Shown here in pieces: positions 1 to 8,932 of a stretch of DNA of 64,000 nt (its first letter is position 1; the number at the start of each line of letters is the position of its first letter). The stretch is from Mariniblastus fucicola (GTDB lineage Bacteria; Planctomycetota; Planctomycetia; Pirellulales; Pirellulaceae). The position numbers and the translations under genes were made by a program. The stretch covers positions 2,232,001 to 2,296,000 of the forward strand of contig NZ_CP042912.1 of the NCBI RefSeq assembly GCF_008087665.1, in the 5' to 3' direction. The notes beneath the pieces are model-generated. The model saw only the letters and a program-made list of their open reading frames with translations. It was not told the origin of the DNA and made no database searches.

Positions 1-1966
1 CTCGTTTGTGATTGTTGATCGCAACGAACACGGTGTCTTCGTCATGCAGGCTGGCTTCGATATCGTTAATGTATCCAAACTCGGGAACATCCAGCGAACC
101 GAACTTGCTAATTGCAGTCCACTCGTCGCCTCCGTCTTCGGTCACCTGAACCATTCCGTCGTCGGTGCCGACGTAAATCAATCCGCTGACCAGAGGAGAC
201 TCGCTCACGCTGACGATCGTTCCGTACATCGATGTTGACATGTTCTTGGCGACAGCATCGACGCTCCACACGCGGCCCATGACTTTCAGCTTGTTGCGAT
301 CAAGGTCGCGCGACAGGTCAGGACTGATGGCTTTCCAGTTGTCGCCGCGATCGTCAGACTGAAACAGAATCTGCGAACCGTAATAGATGCGTTTGCTGTT
401 GTGTGGAGAAATCAGCAACGCCGAATCCCAGTTCCAACGAAGGGCTTCTCCGTCGGCTTCCGGTTGAGGTTTGATGTCGATGCGCTGACCTGTTTTGCGA
501 TTGAATCGAACCAGTCCACCGTATTGCCACTGCGAGTAAATCGTATCCGGGTCTTCCGGGTCGACTGCTGGGTCAAAGCCATCGCCAAACACGGTCACGA
601 ACCAGTCGCTGTTGGTGATGCCGTTGTTGCTGAGCGTTTGCGAAGGTCCGCCTTGCGTAGCGTTGTCCTGCGTTCCGCCGTAAACGTAGTAAAACGGTTT
701 TTCGTTTGAGACAGCAACTTTGTAAAACTGAGTCAGCGGCAAGTTGGCTTTAAAATCGTAAGTTTTTCCGCGATCCCACGTTTCGTACAATCCACCGTCA
801 CAGCCGATCAGCAAGTGATCCGGATCGGCAGGATCAATCACCATCGCATGGTTATCCACGTGCTTGTTAGACTCGCCCAAACGGCTAAACGTCTTGCCGC
901 CGTCTTCGGTGACTTTGTTGTACGTGTCGAGCGAGTAAACGCGATCGAACTTGTGCGGACATGCGACCAATTCCTGGTAGTACTGCGGGCTGCCGCTGAC
1001 TTCGCCGCTCATTCGCGACCACGATTCACCGCGGTTGGCTGAACGATAAAAGCCACTTGAACTTCCCGTCGCTTCGACGATCGCGTAGATGACTTCTGGG
1101 TTGATCGGAGAGATCGCCATCCCGATACGACCTTTGTCGCCGCCAGGCAATCCCCGATTGATCTGTTTCCATGTCGCTCCACCGTCGGTTGACTTGTGGA
1201 TGCCGGATTCCGGACCACCGTCGATCAAAACCCAGGTATGACGACGACGCTGGTACGAACTTGCATAGATGATGTCCGGATTTGACGGATCGAGGTGGAC
1301 TTCATTGACGCCTGTGTTGGGCGAGATGTCGAGAATCTTCTTCCATGACTTTCCGCCGTCGGTCGTTTTGTACAGTCCGCGATCGCCGCCTTCGCTCCAA
1401 AGTGGTCCTTGAGCCGCGACGTACACGGTGTTCGAATCGTCAGGATGGACGACGATTTTTCCAATGTGCTCACTGTTGTCGAGCCCGACTTTTTTGAAAG
1501 AAGCTCCGCCGTCTGTTGATTTGTACAGCCCGTCACCATAGCCAACGCTGCGCTGCGAATTGTTCTCTCCGGTTCCGACCCAGATTGTAAATTGGTCGTT
1601 GGGATCAATCGCCAGGCAACCAATCGAATAGCTGCCGTATCCGTCAAAGATCGGTTTCCAGGTGACTCCGGCGTTGGTCGTCTTCCAAACCCCGCCGCTA
1701 CAGGCCGCGATGTACCACGTGCTGCGATCGGTCGGGTCCACGACGATGTCGCCGATGCGTCCTGACATGAATGCCGGACCGAGGTTACGGAACTTCAGCG
1801 ACGACAGAAGGCCGGAGTGAATTCCTGGCTGTGGATCTTCCGGTGTGTCGGAGTCCTGTGCGTTCGCCTGCATCGCGATCGAGAACACGATTGCGGCGGC
1901 GATTAGAAAGCGTCCAGCTGGTTTGGTGGCAAAAAACGAAGGTGCAAATTTCACGTTGGGGCCCAT
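1..1966 (-). CDS. BNR/VPS10-like beta-propeller protein, partial (C-terminus outside window)
   Basis: The minus-strand frame is open from an ATG at 1966 to the left edge (about 655 codons), so the C-terminus is missing. The N-terminus has a basic start and a hydrophobic stretch (FLIAAAIVFSIAMQANAQ), which looks like a Sec signal peptide ending at AQA-like residues. The body is a series of BNR/sortilin repeats with the S/T-x-D-G-G-x-x-W/F motif (for example STDGGATWK, TTDGGKSWK, DRGDNWK), each preceded by a DP.[DN]P...Y strand. Such secreted propellers in planctomycetes are usually annotated as VPS10-domain or glycosyl-hydrolase-like proteins; their substrate is generally unknown. The gene lies 77 bp downstream of the xylanase on the same strand, so co-expression is possible. 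The fold is confident; enzymatic activity cannot be judged without the C-terminus. Confidence 0.82.
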   Translation of the reverse strand, partial: MGPNVKFAPSFFATKPAGRFLIAAAIVFSIAMQANAQDSDTPEDPQPGIHSGLLSSLKFRNLGPAFMSGRIGDIVVDPTDRSTWYIAACSGGVWKTTNAGVTWKPIFDGYGSYSIGCLAIDPNDQFTIWVGTGENNSQRSVGYGDGLYKSTDGGASFKKVGLDNSEHIGKIVVHPDDSNTVYVAAQGPLWSEGGDRGLYKTTDGGKSWKKILDISPNTGVNEVHLDPSNPDIIYASSYQRRRHTWVLIDGGPESGIHKSTDGGATWKQINRGLPGGDKGRIGMAISPINPEVIYAIVEATGSSSGFYRSANRGESWSRMSGEVSGSPQYYQELVACPHKFDRVYSLDTYNKVTEDGGKTFSRLGESNKHVDNHAMVIDPADPDHLLIGCDGGLYETWDRGKTYDFKANLPLTQFYKVAVSNEKPFYYVYGGTQDNATQGGPSQTLSNNGITNSDWFVTVFGDGFDPAVDPEDPDTIYSQWQYGGLVRFNRKTGQRIDIKPQPEADGEALRWNWDSALLISPHNSKRIYYGSQILFQSDDRGDNWKAISPDLSRDLDRNKLKVMGRVWSVDAVAKNMSTSMYGTIVSVSESPLVSGLIYVGTDDGMVQVTEDGGDEWTAISKFGSLDVPEFGYINDIEASLHDEDTVFVAINNHKR

Positions 1967-2043
1967 CAAGTATCGAATTCGTGAGTAAAGATCTGTCAAT
2001 CATAGCTAACAAATTCGGGATTGAGCCGGGTTGTCCGAACAGA

Positions 2044-5000
2044 CTATTTCTTTTTGCGACGTTTTTCGCCGTCGAAGTCAAAAAGCTGCCGCGCGAAATC
2101 GTACTTCAGTGAAGAATCCGACGCAACAAAATCGTGCTTCAGTGAAAAATCGGACGCAAAACAGACTTTGTCACGGTCGTCGTCACGTGACTTGAGCAGG
2201 CTGAAAGCGGTGTCGATCGTCGGCAACTGATCGTCCCTAAGTGCCGGTTTATTGTCGGGGAGCTTTTGCAAGCCGGCTCCGCCATTGTTGATCGGAGCCG
2301 TAATCAGATTCAAACCGAAGAAGCCGGAAAGGTTGTTTCGCACGATGCTGACGTCGCTCGCATTGACGCGACCGTCGCGGTTCATGTCGTAACGATTTTC
2401 AATTCCAACAGTGAAGAATCCGGAAAGGTTGTTTCGGACCAAGGAGACATCGTTTGCGTTGACCCGAGCGTTGGAATCTGAGTCGCCTGTGTCACCGATC
2501 GCATTTCCGAAGTAGAAAACGTCCGGTGCCGAGAGCCCTGTCGTTGAGTTGGCCAGCAGCACAACCTGAAGCCACGTGTTCTCGATTGCGTTGTCGGGCC
2601 ACGAGAGCAAAATCTGGTCGACTCCCTCGATCTCGCCCGGCGACGTCGAAACGGTCGGTAGCGGAATGCTGCTGGTGCTGCTCAACAATTCCCAGGATGC
2701 GACGTCGTCATTGTTGCCGACTCGGAATTCAAAATCGTCTACATTCAGGGACGATTCAAGCCCCGCGAACTCAACGACGACTCGATTAATGCCGTGTTCG
2801 AAACTCGTGTAGTTTGCAAACGTTGCGGTTTCACCTGGAAGCAGCGGGACTTTGTCGCTGGCCAGTGTTTCTTCGCCAAAGCTTGACTCGCCGTAGCTCA
2901 CGCCGCGAGAACGGACGTTGGCGACTGCGTTGATCGCAAACGTTGTTTCTGAAGCAGCGCCGGCGGAATCCGTTCCCGTGATCGTCACCGTGTCTGAGGT
3001 GTGGACTTGAGACGGCGTGTAAGTCCAGCTCCATGTTCCGTCATCGTTGAGCGTGACGTTGCCGATCGATGCAGTCAAACCAAGCGTTTGATGGTCGGGC
3101 TCGAACCATGTTCCGGTATTCGTCATCTCATCGGCGACATTGCCAGAGAGTGAATCGTTTTGCGTCGACAAAATCGGAGCGTAGTTCAAAGCTTCGACTG
3201 GCAAGTCGATCACAACGCTGGAGTTGCCGGTCGCGTCGACGGTGACTGTCGCCGAATACGTTTCACCATCGTATTGCACCAGCACATCGTAGTTGCCTCG
3301 GAACGCGTCGACCGACATTGCGCCATTGCGTGTCGACCCCTGAACGTCCGTCCACCAATCGCCGAACACGAGGTCTTCATAGGCCTGACCGTTGGGCTTG
3401 ATCGAGAAATCTGAGCGATATAAAGCAGCGTCGGGAAGCCAATGAGAACTTTCCCAGAATCCCCAGTGGAGAAACTCGGTCACCGAAGACTGGCTGAACG
3501 CCATCGTCATATAGTCGCGCAAATAGTCGGCCTGAAGCTGCTCGTTGGTTGAATTAACGTCGAACTCCGTGATCGCGATCGGAACATCGAACTCCGAATG
3601 GTACTCGTCCAGCAGATCGGCAAAGACCGTGATGTCTGTCAGATTGGCGTCCGAATAATGGCTCTGTTCGCCAATCACGTCCAGCAAATTCTGATCAGCC
3701 AACAGACCAAGCCAGTATTCGAACACGTCGCGATGTTCGGTTCCGGAACCGTTGCCAGCGAAAATGCCAAAGTCATTGAGTGCCAGTTTGATGTCCGGAT
3801 CAAAGTCGCGAACTTGCTGATACCAGTCAACGATCACGTTGTCGCCAACGATATCCATCACGTCGTGGTTGGACCACGGTTCGTTAACCACATCCCATTC
3901 CCGAATGTCGCCGTCGAAATCTGTCAGCACCGTATCGAAATGGTCTTCAATGGTCGTCGTCAGCCATGCGTTGGCCGATGTCTCACCATCGTCGACAACG
4001 CGAGCATCGTACTCCGACCAGACGCTGTCGGGCATGAATTGCCGGCTGGGCCAAATCAGATTGTGGCCTCTCAAATAGATGTCGTTGTCGATCGCAAAGT
4101 CGACGCCCTGTCGGGCTCGCGCAGGGTCCTGCAAATAGCCAGGCCACTTGTTTGAGTTCTCCATCACCGCGGCGTTAAACAGGCGTTTGATCTCGTTCTG
4201 GTACTTCAACGCCGTCGCGTTTCCGTTTGGATCCAGTTTGCCTCCGTAAGCATTGATGGCGCTGCCAAACAGGAATTCGTGCTGGTTCTGCCGCAGGCTG
4301 ACGACGGCGCCGTCGACCGGTTGGCCATTGATATCATTGACCGTGATCGTGACGGTTGACTTGCGTTCGTCTTCGATGCGTTGATCGGCTGCATCGCGCC
4401 ACGGATCAAGACCATCGCGGCCTTCGTAAGACGCAGAAGGGAAACGACTTGGGAGGTCTTCAAGATTGACCGCGTTGCTGAGATTCGACCATCGGAATCC
4501 TCCAATTTGGATCGTCTGCAAAGAATGGCCCACGTTGAAAACGGCTTGCAAGCCACCGGGCGAAAAATCTTCTCCAACGGTCAACTCATGCGAGAAAAAT
4601 TGCCAACTGCCATCCGGTGAGATCGCGTCCGAGAACAGCGTCGCGTAGGTATCGGTTCGCTGAACAGCAAAACTGGCTGCCGGGTCCGCGCCTGCGGTGG
4701 CTCGAATCCAGAACTCAAAACGCATCGTGTCGCCGTCAATCACTGCGGCGTCGTTGATGTCGACCGTCTGAATTTTCCAGTTCATGTCCGGGACCGTCGA
4801 AGTCGTAACCTCGAACGCGGTTGAGAAATCCTGCCCCGTGACCGAAGCGGTTTGCGACGTTCCCCAGTTGCCACCGATGTTGTTCAGGTAGAACGAGTTT
4901 TCCGGCGAAATCAACTGAGGCGGGCCGTAGTTGAGCACGCTGAACTGAGCGAATCGCAAGACTTGAGATTTGTGACCCAAATGGAAGCCAAAACTGGCCT

Positions 5001-6702
5001 CTCCCGCGGCGTAAGATTCGGCCGCGTAAAACGGGATCTGGATTCGCTCCCACTCATCGGTTAGCGCGATGCCCTGCGACAAGGACTTCGTGTATGGAGA
5101 CGACGTTTTTTCGAAGATCGCCGAAATCTCGCCAGGTCCGGCCAGCGATCGAGCGTAAAACTCGACCCATAGAATATCGCCTTCGTTGACCGGGCCGTTG
5201 ATCGATTGCTTGAGTTGAGCATTCCACGCGTTGGCCAACTGCCCTGCAATGTCGGCTTGGATAACGTTTCCGAAAGTAGCGTCCGTTTCCGATGTGAAAG
5301 TTCCGCCAAAGCTCGTGAAATCGCCCAGCGTTTGGCCGTTCCACAGACTCGTTCCGCCCGCCGGAGCCGAAACGTCATCCTGCAAGTTCCCGTACGCAAT
5401 CCGCTGGCTTTTGAAACCGACGGTGTATTCCGGGCCGGCCTGCAGTTCGACGTTCAACGATTCGCTGCCTTCGGTTTCGCTGTCTGAAATCGCGTTGATT
5501 TCGAGCGTCACCGAGCTTTGTCCAGCTGGGATGTCAATGGAGTCGCCGGGGCTCTCGAAATCCGAGCCTTCAACTGCGTCGCCGAACGTTTGCAAATAGA
5601 CTCGCAGTGAGTTTGCTGTCGGACCAGAACGCGTGATCGTGAATTTGGCGGGTGACGCAGAGCCCTCTGCCACGTTCGGCGTGTCCGAAAAGATTGCGAC
5701 TTCGGCGACTTGCGGAGAAAGATCTCCCGCGTCGATCACTTCGATCGTATCGCTGCCGGGCTTGATCCAGCCGACGGACAGATGATCATCGCCACCGGAT
5801 TCTTTATGCAATGCTTCGATGAAATATTCCTGGCCGGCATTCAAATAGACAACAGCCGATCGCTGAGTTGGCGACGCATCCCACTCACGAATTCCAGTCG
5901 CCGAATCGACCGACGCGATCAGGAGTTTTTCTGACTCAGAGTTCGTGTTCGACAGCCATAACTCTGCCGATTCATCTGCTGAGACAAAGAAAGTGTAGGG
6001 CCCGGTTTCCGATGGATGCACGTATCCGTAGATTCTCCGCCCGTAGTCCGTCAGGCTCGAATCCGTTTCCTCAAAGTCGCCGATGAAAGAAGTCAGGTTT
6101 GGCGAATTGGGAAATTCCGCCAACGAAGTCAAATCGGAAACGTCGCTTCCTGCAATCCCGTTCCACCGGTCGAAGCTGATCTGGCCGCGCTGTGAAGGAA
6201 AGAGCTGACCTTGCGGAATGATCTCACGCGATTGGCTTGGGCTCTCCCACTCCAGATCGACAAACGCTTCTCCAGCGACGTCCACGTACTCCAACTGAAT
6301 GTCGTAGCGACGCCCGGCGATCAGTTCGATCGAAGCCCTTTCATCGGCCAGCGAACCGCTTTCAAGTTGGTCAATCAAAAGTTCGCCGTTGACCCAGAGT
6401 CGGACGCCATCGTCGGCGTTGACGATCAAGTCATGTGTTTCCGTGAAACGAGATTCGACCTGGCCAGACCAGCGAACGGCAAAACCGTCGTCAGGAATTG
6501 AGGAGTTTGGCGAACCAAATCCCCAGTTGACGGAAACGTGTTCCTCGACCGTTGAATAGACCGGATTTGAGAGCGTCGTCGAATCATAGAACTGGGCTTG
6601 AAGGCCGATTCCTGCGGCCAGCATCGATCGCGATTCAAGTTTATCAAAACTGTTCAAAAAATTTTTACGGGAGCGCAACTGCAATCGGTTCCAAAGTGTC
6701 AT
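2044..6702 (-). CDS. secreted multidomain GH10 endo-1,4-beta-xylanase with dockerin
   Basis: Predicted secreted xylan-degrading enzyme of about 1552 aa. The open frame extends to 6801, but ATG 6702 (MTLWNRLQLRSRKNF) is preferred because the SRSMLAA motif, a planctomycete N-terminal signature, follows soon after it. Order of domains: two PA14-like regions (about residues 35-320), a Calx-beta-like region (VAEGSASPAKFTITRSG), two carbohydrate-binding-like beta regions, then a GH10 barrel at roughly 815-1100. The GH10 acid/base Glu lies in DVVNEPWS and the nucleophile in ITEFDVNS. A cadherin/Ig-like segment and a type I dockerin (two DxNxDGxVNxxDVSxVRNNLSG repeats) follow. The tail carries a duplicated 11-residue unit and ends in KRRKKK. 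Planctomycetes are not known for classical cellulosomes, so the dockerin may serve another surface assembly. Function is confident; binding-domain assignments are approximate. Confidence 0.9.
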   Translation of the reverse strand: MTLWNRLQLRSRKNFLNSFDKLESRSMLAAGIGLQAQFYDSTTLSNPVYSTVEEHVSVNWGFGSPNSSIPDDGFAVRWSGQVESRFTETHDLIVNADDGVRLWVNGELLIDQLESGSLADERASIELIAGRRYDIQLEYVDVAGEAFVDLEWESPSQSREIIPQGQLFPSQRGQISFDRWNGIAGSDVSDLTSLAEFPNSPNLTSFIGDFEETDSSLTDYGRRIYGYVHPSETGPYTFFVSADESAELWLSNTNSESEKLLIASVDSATGIREWDASPTQRSAVVYLNAGQEYFIEALHKESGGDDHLSVGWIKPGSDTIEVIDAGDLSPQVAEVAIFSDTPNVAEGSASPAKFTITRSGPTANSLRVYLQTFGDAVEGSDFESPGDSIDIPAGQSSVTLEINAISDSETEGSESLNVELQAGPEYTVGFKSQRIAYGNLQDDVSAPAGGTSLWNGQTLGDFTSFGGTFTSETDATFGNVIQADIAGQLANAWNAQLKQSINGPVNEGDILWVEFYARSLAGPGEISAIFEKTSSPYTKSLSQGIALTDEWERIQIPFYAAESYAAGEASFGFHLGHKSQVLRFAQFSVLNYGPPQLISPENSFYLNNIGGNWGTSQTASVTGQDFSTAFEVTTSTVPDMNWKIQTVDINDAAVIDGDTMRFEFWIRATAGADPAASFAVQRTDTYATLFSDAISPDGSWQFFSHELTVGEDFSPGGLQAVFNVGHSLQTIQIGGFRWSNLSNAVNLEDLPSRFPSASYEGRDGLDPWRDAADQRIEDERKSTVTITVNDINGQPVDGAVVSLRQNQHEFLFGSAINAYGGKLDPNGNATALKYQNEIKRLFNAAVMENSNKWPGYLQDPARARQGVDFAIDNDIYLRGHNLIWPSRQFMPDSVWSEYDARVVDDGETSANAWLTTTIEDHFDTVLTDFDGDIREWDVVNEPWSNHDVMDIVGDNVIVDWYQQVRDFDPDIKLALNDFGIFAGNGSGTEHRDVFEYWLGLLADQNLLDVIGEQSHYSDANLTDITVFADLLDEYHSEFDVPIAITEFDVNSTNEQLQADYLRDYMTMAFSQSSVTEFLHWGFWESSHWLPDAALYRSDFSIKPNGQAYEDLVFGDWWTDVQGSTRNGAMSVDAFRGNYDVLVQYDGETYSATVTVDATGNSSVVIDLPVEALNYAPILSTQNDSLSGNVADEMTNTGTWFEPDHQTLGLTASIGNVTLNDDGTWSWTYTPSQVHTSDTVTITGTDSAGAASETTFAINAVANVRSRGVSYGESSFGEETLASDKVPLLPGETATFANYTSFEHGINRVVVEFAGLESSLNVDDFEFRVGNNDDVASWELLSSTSSIPLPTVSTSPGEIEGVDQILLSWPDNAIENTWLQVVLLANSTTGLSAPDVFYFGNAIGDTGDSDSNARVNANDVSLVRNNLSGFFTVGIENRYDMNRDGRVNASDVSIVRNNLSGFFGLNLITAPINNGGAGLQKLPDNKPALRDDQLPTIDTAFSLLKSRDDDRDKVCFASDFSLKHDFVASDSSLKYDFARQLFDFDGEKRRKKK
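2096..2161. repeat. 33-bp tandem duplication in the xylanase tail
   Basis: Two adjacent 33-bp units, 2096-2128 and 2129-2161, differ at only a few positions. They lie in frame in the 3' end of the xylanase gene and encode two 11-residue units (around FASDFSLKHDF and VASDSSLKYDF). The length keeps the reading frame, so this is an in-frame tandem duplication in a low-constraint C-terminal tail. Confidence 0.85.
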
Positions 6703-7099
6703 GGAAGGCTCGTTTATGGTGGTGAGGTGGGTGTCCCATCTTAATCCAACCGAACCCCCAAATAAACAAGATCTTCTCGCGTTCACGGCGAGCATACTCA
6801 CAGCTGCGACGAGTCGAGCGACAGAATTGTGGACAGTTGGTTGCTGCTAGCAGTGCTGGGAGTGCTTGCATTTATTGGTCAGTGGCGCAGACAAGTTTAC
6901 CTGATTTGTGCATCATGCCGTCACAACAGGAAGCAGCTGATCGTCCAACTGCATGGACTTCAATTTTTCTGTTGAAAACGCCGAATAGAGGGAATGCACC
7001 TGTTTCTGTGTCACAGAACGGTAAACCCGACTTTCGATGTTCGTTTAGAAGTCGCTTTTTCGAAAACCGAACAACTCTCATCTTGAACTGAAAAAGACA
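6703..7099. other. divergent intergenic region
   Basis: About 400 bp separates the xylanase start (minus) from the PEP-CTERM gene (plus). It must hold both promoters. I see no convincing -35/-10 pair, hairpin or small gene. The open frame that extends the xylanase upstream into it (to 6801) has no signal-peptide character and is taken as non-coding. Confidence 0.5.
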
Positions 7100-7765
7100 A
7101 TGATCAAAACATCCTTCCTTGCAGTAGTCGCATTGGTTGCACTGACGTGCAGCAGCGCATTCGGACAGGGGTACTTCGCCGTTGCTCCGTCTGACCTCGG
7201 TTTGCCTTCCGGCAGTGGCCCTATCAACGGCATCTTTGATATCAGCGGATTGCTGAGCGAATCTGCCAACACAGTGACCGTTCAAATCGCCAACGGCCAT
7301 GTCAGTTCAATCACGGACTCATGGACGGTCGGCGAAGGCACAACGACTTCGTTCACGCTTGGTGGATCTTCGATGGCGGAAGCTTTCGTAAACCACGGAG
7401 CCAACCTCGGCTCGGAAGCGTTCCAGAACGGCAGTCTTTCTCGCGACGGAATCACGGCATCTGCTGGCGAAACCTGGACGCAGACATCGGATCTCGATAG
7501 CGACTACACCGCCGGACAAAGCGGATCAGATTACTTCATCGATTACTCAGGTCTTGAGACCAATCAGTTGGAGTCTAACAGCGTTGGTTTTCGCTGGGCA
7601 TCCGATCAGCCTGTGTCGACTTTCAGCGTATTCTCGAGCAATACGACTGACCTGAACAACAACTACACCGTCGGATTCCGTACGGTATCGGCAGTGCCAG
7701 AGCCTGCAGCATCTGTTGTTCTGGCTTTCGCCGGATTGGCTTTCTTGCGTCGCAAGCGTAGCTAA
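7100..7765 (+). CDS. PEP-CTERM sorting domain protein
   Basis: A 221-aa exported protein. An N-terminal signal peptide (MIKTSFLAVVALVALTCSSAFG, ending AFG/Q) is followed by a Ser/Thr/Gly/Asn-rich beta-type body with no recognisable enzyme motif. The C-terminus is a textbook PEP-CTERM signal: VPEPAAS, a hydrophobic helix (VVLAFAGLAFL) and the basic end RRKRS. In this family the signal is recognised by an exosortase/archaeosortase and the protein is delivered to the surface or matrix; no exosortase gene lies in this window. The gene is monocistronic, with an intrinsic terminator about 55 bp downstream. The specific role is unknown. Confidence 0.88.
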   Translation: MIKTSFLAVVALVALTCSSAFGQGYFAVAPSDLGLPSGSGPINGIFDISGLLSESANTVTVQIANGHVSSITDSWTVGEGTTTSFTLGGSSMAEAFVNHGANLGSEAFQNGSLSRDGITASAGETWTQTSDLDSDYTAGQSGSDYFIDYSGLETNQLESNSVGFRWASDQPVSTFSVFSSNTTDLNNNYTVGFRTVSAVPEPAASVVLAFAGLAFLRRKRS

Positions 7766-7820
7766 AGCAGAACGGCTGAGACGGATTGGGATGAGCTGAG
7801 ACAAATTGGGATGACATTCA

Positions 7821-7851
7821 GAAGCCCGCTCGTAATGGGCGGGCTTCTTTT
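7821..7851 (+). terminator. intrinsic terminator after the PEP-CTERM gene
   Basis: A perfect 9-bp stem (GAAGCCCGC at 7821-7829 with GCGGGCTTC at 7839-7847) closes a 9-nt loop and is followed by TTTT. It lies just downstream of the PEP-CTERM stop codon. Confidence 0.85.
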
Positions 7852-7996
7852 GTTTGGTCGTGACGTGGCCTTTCGCAATTTCATAATTTCTCAGGTTGTC
7901 AGACCAAGGGCGACGCGGATCGTTCGGCAACCAAAATCCGTACTTCGCATGATCACGTGGTAGCCATGGATCATTGAGGATGCTACGTTTGCTTGT

Positions 7997-8080
7997 ATCG
8001 TTTAACGGCAAGCCGCAGGCGACGGTGCCTCATTGCCAAAACCACGTGACACCGTCGCCTGCGGCTTGCCGTTAAACGAT
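7997..8080. repeat. perfect 31-bp inverted repeat (dispersed-element type)
   Basis: Arms 7997-8027 and 8050-8080 are perfect reverse complements over 31 bp, separated by 22 bp. The arm core reads CGGCAAGCCGCAGGCGACGG. There is no T-run, and the element sits between convergent genes. A diverged single arm occurs at about 41051-41079, which suggests a dispersed repeat family rather than a terminator specific to this locus. The rest of the 7766-8131 gap shows nothing else besides the terminator. Confidence 0.85.
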
Positions 8081-8131
8081 TTGAGCATTCCAAAGGTTTG
8101 GCCAACAACAATCGCGGCCTTTGCGCTACGA

Positions 8132-8812
8132 CTAGGCCTGTTCTTCGGCCTGAAGCTCATGTTGCGCGATCAGTTGCTCTTCTCCCGGCGGACGCATCTT
8201 CAGCACGGCTTCTCTGGCTCGTGTCAGAAACTGCACCTTGTTCTCGTGCGACTCCAGAAAGATAGGCGCACCGATCGAGATACAGCTAAGCAACGGAACC
8301 GGCAGAAACTCTCCTTTGGGCATCACGCGGTTGAGATTGTCGATGTGGACCGGGACGAGTTCCAGATCCGGACGCTTTCTGGCCAAGTGATAAAGGCCGC
8401 TTTTAAAGGTCTGCATTTCGCCGGAAAGATTCCTGCCACCTTCGGGAAATACAATCAGCGAATACTGGTTTCCGATTTCGCGAATCATCATGTCCACTGG
8501 GCTGTTGTGGACTTTGATTTTTTTCCGGTCGATCAGCAGCGCGTTGAACACCGAAGCCATGTATCGGCGCACAGGCCCCTTGATCCAGTAATCTGCTGCC
8601 GCGACAGGCCGCGTGAGCGTGCGAATTCGCTTTGGTAGCGAAGCCCACAGTACGAGAGCATCGAGATGGCTGGTGTGATTGGCAAAGTAAACTCTCTGAC
8701 ACGTATCGGGTTCGCAATCGACCCATCGAACGGTAGCGCCGCTAAGCATTTTTGCAACGAACGCAAGAGTTGGAACCGTAATCTGTTTCATGAAGTGATG
8801 TGCGGTAGGCAA
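8132..8812 (-). CDS. 1-acyl-glycerol-3-phosphate acyltransferase-like (PlsC family)
   Basis: 226 aa. Predicted membrane-associated acyltransferase of phospholipid synthesis, transferring an acyl chain to a lysophosphatidic-acid-type acceptor. Motif I (HX4D) is NHTSHLDALV. Motif III is FPEGGRNLSG, near residue 125, and a further acceptor-site block follows around VPVHIDNLNRV. Size and motif spacing fit the PlsC superfamily. An internal ATG (MKQITVPTLAFVAKML, 21 nt downstream) is an equally good start because the hydrophobic N-terminus begins there. It is convergent with the upstream PEP-CTERM gene and divergent from the GT2 gene. The exact acceptor (glycerolipid or ornithine-lipid type) is not determinable. 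Confidence 0.85.
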   Translation of the reverse strand: MPTAHHFMKQITVPTLAFVAKMLSGATVRWVDCEPDTCQRVYFANHTSHLDALVLWASLPKRIRTLTRPVAAADYWIKGPVRRYMASVFNALLIDRKKIKVHNSPVDMMIREIGNQYSLIVFPEGGRNLSGEMQTFKSGLYHLARKRPDLELVPVHIDNLNRVMPKGEFLPVPLLSCISIGAPIFLESHENKVQFLTRAREAVLKMRPPGEEQLIAQHELQAEEQA

Positions 8813-8863
8813 AATGATGCGACAAGTCTCGGTGTGTCGCTAGCAATCTAACACCAAAACACG

Positions 8864-8892
8864 TTGACAGTATATATGGCGTTCCCTAATCT
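8864..8892 (+). promoter_or_regulatory. sigma70-type promoter of the GT2 gene
   Basis: A consensus -35 hexamer TTGACA (8864-8869) is followed, after a 17-nt spacer, by the -10-like hexamer TAATCT (8887-8892). It stands 40-60 nt before the first sensible ATG codons of the glycosyltransferase. It therefore argues against a TTG start at 8864, which would fall inside the -35 box. Confidence 0.6.
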
Positions 8893-8932
8893 CCGCCGCA
8901 CCGGAATCATCCGGGTGTCAACTATCGTCCAA

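Noticed and set aside
8864-8932. TTG start at 8864 for the glycosyltransferase.
   Set aside because: The TTG is part of a consensus -35 TTGACA with a matching -10 17 nt later; a translation start inside the promoter is not sensible.
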